In this document: piece by piece, positions 8,183 through 12,602 of the stretch | How positions within the stretch are numbered: position 1 is the stretch's first letter | Layout: each line of letters starts with the position of its first letter | NCBI GenBank assembly: GCA_029933275.1 | Contig: JAOZOM010000021.1 | Span: forward strand, 1 to 14,561 | DNA length: 14,561 nucleotides | Reading direction: 5' to 3' | Origin: Anaerolineales bacterium | GTDB taxonomy: Bacteria > Chloroflexota > Anaerolineae > Anaerolineales > Villigracilaceae | Made by a program: the position numbers and the translations under genes | The notes under the pieces: generated by a model | What the model saw: only the letters and a program-made list of their open reading frames with translations | The model's database searches: none | What the model was told of the DNA's origin: nothing

Positions 8183-8650
8183 TTATTCGCTTTCGTAAGT
8201 GCCTTTGGTGACTAAAGTCCGCTCGGCATCGCCTTGATCTTCGTAGATTTCATAGTCCAATTTAATTGGCATTACTTTATCGAGCATTCCTTGTGCAGGG
8301 CAATAGCGTTCGGCAGAAAGTTGGATGGCGCGGCGCAGGGCTTTTTCGTCAATTTCATGTCCAGTGACATCGTAGTGAATGGTAGCGCTGGTGAAAACTT
8401 TGGGGTGATTTTCGGCACGTTCGGTATGGACGCTGACTTCGTAAGCGGTGATTTCCTGGCGTTTTTTTCGCATAATGGAAATGACATCCATCGCGGTACA
8501 GCCACCTAAGCTAATAGCCATCAATTCCATCGGCTGAAAACCATCGTTCTCCCCTCCTACATTCGGAGTCGTCCCAAGCGGAACAGTAAAACCAGTATCA
8601 GCCGTGCCAGCAAAGGTCATGCCGTGATCCCAAGTTACTTTCGCGTCCAT
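8183..8650 (-). CDS. OsmC/Ohr-family protein
   Basis: 155 aa, usual length for the family. The two reactive cysteines are present: Cys51 in L-G-G-C-T-A-M-D and Cys117 in E-R-Y-C-P-A-Q-G-M. OsmC/Ohr proteins are cytoplasmic thiol peroxidases that reduce organic hydroperoxides or other oxidants using this Cys pair. The helix motif S-L-G-G-C-T-A and the second Cys in R-Y-C-P point to the OsmC/YhfA branch rather than Ohr proper. AAGGAG lies 5 nt before the ATG. The gene follows the TlpA-like gene by 13 nt on the same strand, so the two form an operon. The substrate is not known. Confidence 0.88.
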   Translation of the reverse strand: MDAKVTWDHGMTFAGTADTGFTVPLGTTPNVGGENDGFQPMELMAISLGGCTAMDVISIMRKKRQEITAYEVSVHTERAENHPKVFTSATIHYDVTGHEIDEKALRRAIQLSAERYCPAQGMLDKVMPIKLDYEIYEDQGDAERTLVTKGTYESE

Positions 8651-8663
8651 TTTTTCTCCTTAC

Positions 8664-9275
8664 CTATTTTTGAATGAGGGGTGTGACGTGCTTCTCAAGC
8701 ATATTTTTGCTGATTGCGCCTGTCCACGCGAGGCGGACAACGCCATCTCTATCTATCACGAAAGATGCAGGCAAAGAGAAAGAGTTAAAAGCCATCCCTG
8801 CCGCGCCTTTTGGGTCAATCCAGATCGGATATTTTACGGTGGTGGTCTTGATATAACCTTCTACTTGTTTCAGCGATTCTTGAGAATCAATACCAATGAT
8901 GACAAAGCCTTCGTCTTTATGGTCTTTATAATACTCTTGAAGAATGGGCAATTCTGCTTTGCAGGGAGGACACCAAGTTGCCCATAAATTGACCATAACT
9001 ACGCTTCCCCGATAATCAGCTAGAGATTGGTCTTCATTCGCCAAGTTTGTTAATGCCAATTCGGGGGCATCATATTCTACCGGCAGGGGAATGGATGAAT
9101 ATTCATCTTCAGGACTGGGGGAGGTTTTGGTATTTTTATCACTGGGGAATATAAAAAGAGCGGCGATGCCTAAAAGAATAATGCCAACACCAACAATAAT
9201 CATTCCTACAGGGGGAGCGGTTTTTTTCTTAAGATCTTTTTTTCTACGACGACGAGAAGAGTTACGATTTGCCAT
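8664..9275 (-). CDS. membrane-anchored TlpA/ResA-like thioredoxin
   Basis: 203 aa. A strongly basic N-terminus (R-R-R-R-K-K) precedes one membrane helix at about 24-43, giving an N-in anchor. After a Ser/Pro/Thr linker, residues about 65-203 form a thioredoxin fold with V-N-L-W-A-T-W-C-P-P-C (Cys102, Cys105), the acidic insertion region of TlpA/ResA proteins and the cis-Pro motif S-L-P-A-S-F-V-I-D. It would act outside the membrane to reduce or exchange disulfides, for example in cytochrome c maturation or general thiol repair. GAGGT lies about 9 nt before the ATG. It heads an operon with the OsmC gene and lies just downstream of the glutaredoxin operon's terminator. Confidence 0.9.
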   Translation of the reverse strand: MANRNSSRRRRKKDLKKKTAPPVGMIIVGVGIILLGIAALFIFPSDKNTKTSPSPEDEYSSIPLPVEYDAPELALTNLANEDQSLADYRGSVVMVNLWATWCPPCKAELPILQEYYKDHKDEGFVIIGIDSQESLKQVEGYIKTTTVKYPIWIDPKGAAGMAFNSFSLPASFVIDRDGVVRLAWTGAISKNMLEKHVTPLIQK

Positions 9276-9317
9276 TTGAGCATACCTCGTTTCTTTATAA
9301 TGGCTAAGTTTTCGGTT

Positions 9318-9323
9318 ATTATA
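9318..9323 (-). promoter_or_regulatory. possible sigma-70 -10 element before the TlpA-like gene
   Basis: Read on the minus strand this is TATAAT, about 45 nt before the ATG at 9275. A TTGGTA sequence lies 19 nt upstream, slightly too far for an ideal -35. No copy of the sigma-E-like promoter seen at 10409 and 11310 was found here. Confidence 0.35.
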
Positions 9324-9390
9324 GATTCATTGCTCTACAATTTACCAACTCATTGATTGTTGAGGACTCGCCACTAATGTGTTTTGCCTA

Positions 9391-9436
9391 AGGAAAAAGG
9401 AATCCGAGCATAAAATATCTCGAATTCCTTTTCCTT
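9391..9436 (-). terminator. rho-independent terminator of the sigma/oxidoreductase operon
   Basis: An imperfect inverted repeat: the arm 9419-9436 pairs with 9391-9408 with one bulge and one mismatch, around a 10-nt A/T-rich loop. On the minus strand it begins 3 nt after the glutaredoxin stop codon and the distal arm is T-rich. It separates this operon from the TlpA-OsmC pair. Confidence 0.65.
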
Positions 9437-9439
9437 TTT

Positions 9440-9691
9440 CTACAGACCAAGCAGACGGTCAATTTTTGGACGGTCAAATCCAACGATTATCTTATTTCCA
9501 ATACGGAGTTGGGGTACGCCCTGCTGCCCGCTACGACGAACCATATCTCGAGCAGCAGATTGGTCTCGCGAAACATCTACATCCCGAAAGGGAACTTGTT
9601 TCTTACGAAGATATTGCTTGGCTTTCCGACAATAGGAACAAGTTGGGGTTGAAAAAACGATGACGCGCGGATATTTTTTTTTCTCTGCCAT
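9440..9691 (-). CDS. glutaredoxin-like protein
   Basis: 83 aa, the full length of a small bacterial glutaredoxin/NrdH-type protein. It contains V-F-S-T-P-T-C-S-Y-C (Cys18, Cys21), a cis-Pro motif G-V-P-Q-L-R-I and the closing V-G-F-D motif of the fold. It would pass electrons to disulfides in the cytoplasm; whether its own reductant is a low-molecular-weight thiol, a thioredoxin reductase or the neighbouring disulfide oxidoreductase is not shown. AGGAG lies about 7 nt before the ATG. It starts 15 nt after the end of the selenocysteine-containing oxidoreductase gene, so the two are co-transcribed. Confidence 0.9.
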   Translation of the reverse strand: MAEKKKYPRVIVFSTPTCSYCRKAKQYLRKKQVPFRDVDVSRDQSAARDMVRRSGQQGVPQLRIGNKIIVGFDRPKIDRLLGL

Positions 9692-9706
9692 AAAACGCTC
9701 CTATAG

Positions 9707-10372
9707 TTATTTTCCCATAATACGCTTGAGTTCTGCGAGCATATTACTTTCGGGGACTGCCCCAACAACGGTGCCAGCACCGTCATTAATGGTTGTCTGC
9801 GGAACACCGCTGACATTGTACTGACTAGATAATGCTTGGAATTCTGAGGCTTCAACCATCTCAGCCTGAACCATTGAACTTTCCATTGCCAATTGATGTG
9901 CGAGCGTCACGGCTCGGGGGCAGTATGGTCAGGTAGGGGTGACGAATACCTGCAAGAGAACAGGCTCCGTCAATTCTTTGAGAAAATCACGAGTTTCTTG
10001 TGTAAGCCCAGAATCGCGACCGGAAACAAGTAGAATATCCTGAATTAGAGAGGTAAACTCATGCCCGGAAGGGATTCCAGCATAGCGGATGCCAAAGTCG
10101 GAAACCGTATCGCCATCTTTACCAGCGATAACAATGCCAGGGGCTTTATCTACGTTAAATTTTTCTGCGACATCAGCATCGGCATCAAGATCATAAATAT
10201 CAAGGCTTAGCTTATCTGAAATATCAACAACCTCTTCGATCAGTTGTTGCGTATCAGCACAGTACATACAATTGTCTTTCTGTCCAAAATACATAACGTG
10301 GACAGATTCTTTCATGGGCGCAAATGCGTCTTCAATTTGTTTGATAACATCTGCGTTCAATAATGTTGCCAT
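9707..10372 (-). CDS. protein disulfide oxidoreductase (two thioredoxin folds), probable selenoprotein with Sec148
   Basis: Read through an in-frame TGA at codon 148 (9929-9931), the gene encodes 221 aa, matching the PDO/PfPDO-like family of tandem thioredoxin-fold disulfide oxidoreductases. The N-terminal fold (about 1-115) has D-N-C-M-Y-C (Cys35, Cys38) and a K-A-P-G cis-Pro loop. The C-terminal fold (about 120-221) begins L-L-Q-V-F-V-T-P-T, then TGA, then P-Y-C-P-R-A, and has a cis-Pro motif S-G-V-P-Q-T. In relatives the TGA position is the first Cys of C-P-Y-C, so the protein would have U-P-Y-C, with selenocysteine as the attacking residue. There is no frame change or other stop. AAGGAG lies 5 nt before the ATG. 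It follows the anti-sigma gene with its own predicted ECF promoter and precedes a glutaredoxin gene. The alternative is a nonsense mutation giving a 147-aa protein; automatic annotation would split it into two pieces. Confidence 0.82.
9901..9916 (-). promoter_or_regulatory. candidate bacterial SECIS hairpin
   Basis: On the mRNA, CGAGC pairs perfectly with GCTCG around the 6-nt loop CGUGAC. The stem begins 12 nt after the TGA, close to the 11-nt spacing of the E. coli fdhF SECIS, and the loop holds GU, the type of base contacted by SelB. A weak lower pairing (UGCC with GGCA further out) could extend it. It lies inside the coding sequence, as bacterial SECIS elements do. Confidence 0.6.
9929..9931 (-). 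other. in-frame TGA, predicted selenocysteine codon
   Basis: The mRNA reads ACC-CCT-ACC-TGA-CCA-TAC-TGC: T-P-T-U-P-Y-C. The stop replaces the nucleophilic Cys of a conserved C-P-Y-C active site while coding similarity to the family continues in the same frame on both sides. Confidence 0.8.
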
Positions 10373-10408
10373 AAAAACTCCTTTTTGAATTTAGTCGTAC
10401 ACAATTTA

Positions 10409-10435
10409 TTAGATGCACTAAGGACTTAAAAAGTT
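10409..10435 (-). promoter_or_regulatory. predicted ECF (sigma-E-like) promoter before the oxidoreductase gene
   Basis: On the minus strand AACTT (10435-10431) and TCTAA (10413-10409) are separated by 17 nt, resembling the sigma-E/ECF pattern AACTT-N16-TCTAA. The -35 lies in a 13-base sequence, TAAAAAGTTACAT on the plus strand (10427-10439), which is repeated exactly before the sigma gene. It overlaps the end of the anti-sigma gene and lies about 37 nt before the ATG at 10372. Confidence 0.55.
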
Positions 10436-10707
10436 ACATCATTTTCTAATAGATTTCCTTTTTGGATAAAATCATCCAAGTCCAGACTGCGGAAAAGCCG
10501 TTCCCGTACCCCCAAGGGGATTGTCGTCTTTGAGGCAGTCTCATGGTAGAGATAGATAGTTTTTTTCAGAGTGTCTACCACAATTCGGCAGTCTTCACAG
10601 TCCGCCATGTGATTTTCGATTTCTTTGCACAAGGCATCGCCTAAAATACCGTCTACATAATCTGACAAAGACTCAAGAAATTCGCCGCAATTGACCTCTT
10701 TTTTCAT
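10426..10707 (-). CDS. zinc-binding anti-sigma factor (ZAS/RsrA-like)
   Basis: 93 aa, cytoplasmic, with no membrane helix. It carries the anti-sigma zinc motif H-x3-C-x2-C (His33, Cys37, Cys40) with an upstream Cys7; an extra Cys27 is present. The spacing Cys7-His33-Cys37-Cys40 (26, 4, 3) equals that recalled for Cys11-His37-Cys41-Cys44 of Streptomyces RsrA, which releases its sigma factor when these cysteines are oxidised. Its ATG overlaps the stop of the sigma gene by one base (TGATG), so the two are translationally coupled, as sigma/anti-sigma pairs usually are. It would hold the sigma factor inactive in the reduced cell. Redox sensing is inferred from ligand spacing and from the redox genes downstream; other ZAS proteins, such as ChrR, answer other signals. 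Confidence 0.82.
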   Translation of the reverse strand: MKKEVNCGEFLESLSDYVDGILGDALCKEIENHMADCEDCRIVVDTLKKTIYLYHETASKTTIPLGVRERLFRSLDLDDFIQKGNLLENDVTF

Positions 10708-11309
10708 CAGATTTTCTCCGTTCCTAATCGTTCTCCATAATAAACTGAAAGCAATTCACGCAACTTCAAGCGTGCGCGTAATAATCTCGTTTTTACGGTG
10801 GTCTCGGTCAACCCTAAGGCTTCACTCGTCTCACGGATAGATAATTTCTCAATATCTCGCAAAATAAAAACAACGCGTAGTTTCTCTGACAACTCCTGAA
10901 TGGCTTGATCTAAATAACTTTGTGCTTCGGAGGAGATTAAGTCACCTTCCGGCAAACAACACCAATTTGTAAACTCGTTCAATGCCAATTCTTCACTTTC
11001 GATAGCGTCAATCGTAGGGGAGAACTCAATCTCAGGTTTTCTTCGGCGGAGTGTCATCAACGCTTCGTTCGCCGCAATCCGATAAAGCCATGTAGAAAGG
11101 CTGGAACGCCCTTCAAATTTTGGGAGAGCTTGAATTGCTTTGAGAAAAGTATTTTGGAGAACATCTTCCGCATCTTGCGGATTTGCTAACATTTTCAAAG
11201 CAAGCCGATATATATTCGTTGAATATGCGTCTACAAGACGAGCAATTTCCGCTCGATCTCCGACACGCAATAGGGGCAAGGAAAACTCTTGCTGATTTCC
11301 TTCACTCAT
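10707..11309 (-). CDS. ECF-type RNA polymerase sigma factor
   Basis: 200 aa. Region 2 (about 22-90) shows Y-R-L-A-L-K-M-L, D-A-E-D-V-L-Q-N-T-F and F-E-G-R-S-S-L-S-T-W-L-Y-R-I-A-A-N, all typical of ECF sigma factors. Region 4 (about 133-187) shows R-D-I-E-K-L-S-I-R-E-T-S-E-A-L-G and the recognition helix T-T-V-K-T-R-L-L-R-A-R. A linker with an unusual Cys-Cys (W-C-C-L-P) joins them. AGAGG lies about 10 nt before the ATG, but the predicted -10 element touches the ATG, so either the mRNA is nearly leaderless or translation begins a little later. It heads an operon with its anti-sigma factor, a disulfide oxidoreductase and a glutaredoxin, and is transcribed divergently from the Crp-like gene. It probably activates its own promoter. 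Confidence 0.92.
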   Translation of the reverse strand: MSEGNQQEFSLPLLRVGDRAEIARLVDAYSTNIYRLALKMLANPQDAEDVLQNTFLKAIQALPKFEGRSSLSTWLYRIAANEALMTLRRRKPEIEFSPTIDAIESEELALNEFTNWCCLPEGDLISSEAQSYLDQAIQELSEKLRVVFILRDIEKLSIRETSEALGLTETTVKTRLLRARLKLRELLSVYYGERLGTEKI

Positions 11310-11335
11310 TTAGATAGTTCCTCTTCTAAAAAGTT
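11310..11335 (-). promoter_or_regulatory. predicted autoregulatory ECF (sigma-E-like) promoter of the sigma operon
   Basis: On the minus strand AACTT (11335-11331), 16 nt, TCTAA (11314-11310), matching the sigma-E pattern. The -35 is part of a 13-base sequence (TAAAAAGTTACAT on the plus strand, 11327-11339) that recurs exactly at 10427-10439. The -10 abuts the ATG at 11309, so the transcript would have almost no leader. Confidence 0.5.
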
Positions 11336-11433
11336 ACATTCTTAAACTTCGTCCAGTATAACGTATGAGTATAAATATCGTGTAAGAAGGAATGAGAAAA
11401 AAGAATTAGAACGTCATGTTTTACGGATGATAA

Positions 11434-11967
11434 ATGTCGAAGCCTTCGGGATTTTCGCCACTAGAAAAGAATTTTCCTCTACGCTATCATCAAAATGATA
11501 TGAACAATCTTTTTGATACTATTCCCTTTTTTAGAGACCTCAACGAAGAAACGTTTAAGGTTCTGGAACCTTTGTTCGAGCCTTGTACTTGTCATACAGG
11601 CATTATTTTTGAACAAGGGGATCCTGCGATTCATCTTTACTTCGTAATTAGCGGGAAAGTAAATATTCTCTACAAACCTTACGATGCGCCACCAATCACG
11701 GTTACAGAAATAAAGCCAAGCGGAATTTTCGGCTGGTCTGCCATCGCAGGGAATACGGTCTATACTTCGGGAGCCGCCTGTCAGACAGAATGTCAGGCGA
11801 TGCGAATTCAGGGGAACGACTTACGTCAACTTTGCCTCAGCCACCCCAAAGCAGGCGGGATTTTGCTCGATCGCTTGGCAGAATCGGTCTCTTCGCGCTG
11901 GAAAAATGCACATTCTCAAGTGCGTGATATACTCGCTCAGGGCGTATCCGCTCACTTAGAAGGTTAG
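11434..11967 (+). CDS. cyclic-nucleotide-binding-fold (Crp-like) protein without a DNA-binding domain
   Basis: 177 aa, about 50 residues shorter than Crp/Fnr regulators. Residues about 26-150 form the cNMP-binding beta-barrel: L-F-D-T-I-P-F-F-R-D-L, I-F-E-Q-G-D-P-A-I-H-L-Y-F-V-I-S-G-K-V, and I-F-G-W-S-A-I-A-G. A helix follows to residue 170 and the protein then ends, with no helix-turn-helix. The phosphate-binding Arg of cAMP receptors is missing from the cassette (G-W-S-A-I-A-G-N-T-V-Y-T-S-G), so cAMP binding is doubtful. There are five cysteines (51, 53, 116, 120, 134), including C-T-C and C-Q-T-E-C. The ATG at 11434 has no good ribosome site; Met23 is a possible later start. The NifU-like gene follows after 15 nt. 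It may be a redox or ligand sensor acting by protein contact; the function is unknown. Confidence 0.75.
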   Translation: MSKPSGFSPLEKNFPLRYHQNDMNNLFDTIPFFRDLNEETFKVLEPLFEPCTCHTGIIFEQGDPAIHLYFVISGKVNILYKPYDAPPITVTEIKPSGIFGWSAIAGNTVYTSGAACQTECQAMRIQGNDLRQLCLSHPKAGGILLDRLAESVSSRWKNAHSQVRDILAQGVSAHLEG

Positions 11968-11982
11968 AAAGGAGTTATAACC

Positions 11983-12237
11983 GTGTCTCCCGAACATAAT
12001 CACATCATACATAGTAAGGAAGAACAGATTAAAGGCTTGCTAGAACAGGTCAGCGCATATATAGAACAATATCATGGTGGAGCTGTTGAGTTTATCTCGC
12101 TTGAAGAGGAAGTCCTAACCGTACGCGTTGGCGGAGCATGTCTTGGTTGTCCGCTTTTGCCCTCCACCCTTCAAGGCTGGGTGGCTGGAACAATCCACCA
12201 ATTTTTTCCGGAAGTTCAAGTAGTCTCTGCCGAGTAA
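11983..12237 (+). CDS. NifU C-terminal-domain (Nfu-type) iron-sulfur protein
   Basis: 84 aa starting at GTG, supported by AAAGGAG 8 nt upstream. The whole protein is one Nfu domain: V-E-F-I-S-L, then V-L-T-V-R-V-G-G-A-C-L-G-C-P (the C-x2-C that holds a bridging 4Fe-4S cluster between two monomers), then helix T-L-Q-G-W-V-A-G-T-I and the closing F-P-E-V-Q-V-V. Nfu proteins are scaffolds or carriers that deliver Fe-S clusters to target enzymes in the cytoplasm. It is co-transcribed with the Crp-like gene (15-nt gap), and lies across from the redox sigma operon, which suggests a part in Fe-S supply or repair under oxidative stress. The next DNA, starting almost at its stop codon, is an insertion-sequence remnant. 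Confidence 0.88.
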   Translation: MSPEHNHIIHSKEEQIKGLLEQVSAYIEQYHGGAVEFISLEEEVLTVRVGGACLGCPLLPSTLQGWVAGTIHQFFPEVQVVSAE

Positions 12238-12242
12238 AAATT

Positions 12243-12459
12243 GTTACCTATCATAAGCGTCTAAGTATGCGAGGGATACGACGCATTTTTAGTGTCAATC
12301 CGCAAACATCGGTAAAACGGTTTAAAAAAAGACCTAAAGAACCCGCCTGTAGCCGAAACGCTTGCCCAAGCACGGGCTGATGATATTCTTAAACTTGATA
12401 AAGTCTAAAAGAAGAATAAACGCTGGCTTTGGACTGCAATCCGTCGTAGAACAAGACAA
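12243..12459 (+). pseudogene. decayed IS1-family transposase fragment
   Basis: Translation gives Y-H-K-R-L-S-M-R-G-I-R-R-I-F-S-V-N-P-Q-T-S-V (helix-turn-helix region), then after a +1 frame change in the A7 run near 12325, E-T-L-A-Q-A-R-A-D-D-I-L-K-L-D, then a TAA at 12406, then K-K-N-K-R-W-L-W-T-A-I-R-R-R-T-R-Q. This is the order found in IS1 transposases (R-G-I-x-R-I-F-G-V, D-D-V-L-E-L-D-E-L-W-S-F-V, K-R-W-L-W-x-A-L-x-R-R-T-R-Q). The W-S-F-V part after the catalytic Asp is missing, and both the zinc-finger N-terminus and the C-terminal half with the other catalytic residues are absent. The frame change is not the -1 programmed shift of IS1, so this is decay. No terminal inverted repeats were found. 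It cannot move. Confidence 0.75.
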
Positions 12460-12486
12460 CATGGAGTAATCCCCCTAAGATTACAA

Positions 12487-12528
12487 CTTTTGACCGTTGG
12501 GTCGCTGGTTCAAATCCAGCTGGGTCCA
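12487..12528 (+). pseudogene. 3' half of a tRNA gene, Lys-like (anticodon loop to acceptor)
   Basis: From the 3' end backwards: discriminator A (12528), acceptor strand TGGGTCC (12521-12527), T arm GCTGG-TTCAAAT-CCAGC (12504-12520, perfect), a 5-nt variable loop, CCGTT as the 3' anticodon strand, and a loop CTTTTGA that would read UUU (Lys). The 5' strand before the loop does not pair with CCGTT, no GGACCCA-like acceptor strand or D arm is found upstream, and transposase remnant sequence ends 27 nt before it. It is therefore the remaining half of a tRNA gene, or an attachment-site copy. The 3' CCA is not encoded. Confidence 0.6.
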
Positions 12529-12531
12529 CAG

Positions 12532-12562
12532 AATCCCTGCCTTTTAGCGGGGATTTTTCTTT
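12532..12562 (+). terminator. rho-independent terminator after the tRNA fragment
   Basis: Stem AATCCCTGC (12532-12540) with GCGGGGATT (12547-12555), one G-T pair, a 6-nt loop, followed by a T-rich run. Its position directly behind the tRNA 3' end indicates that an intact tRNA gene once stood here or that the sequence was copied with its terminator. Confidence 0.8.
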
Positions 12563-12602
12563 TGGAGTACACTATAGCATCAAAAAAACTGGATGGATAA
12601 CT

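Noticed and set aside
9707..9928. Separate small thioredoxin gene starting at the GTG at 9910
   Set aside because: It has no ribosome site, lacks the first half of the fold and the active site, and is in the same frame as the upstream PDO portion with a single TGA between; read-through gives a normal full-length protein.
12325..12335. Programmed IS1-type frameshift at the A7 run
   Set aside because: IS1 uses a -1 shift, whereas joining the two frames here needs +1, and a stop codon and missing segment follow; decay explains it better.
12138..12380. 80-codon open frame overlapping the NifU-like gene
   Set aside because: Its first part is an out-of-frame shadow of the NifU-like gene; only its second part, the IS1 transposase remnant, has meaning.
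12421..12530. Selenocysteine tRNA (selC) or tmRNA
   Set aside because: The length from TGGACT to the 3' end is about 99 nt and a TTCAAAT loop is present, but no UCA anticodon arm, long D stem or matching acceptor strand can be folded, and most of this DNA translates as IS1 transposase. No tmRNA 5' end or tag reading frame was found.
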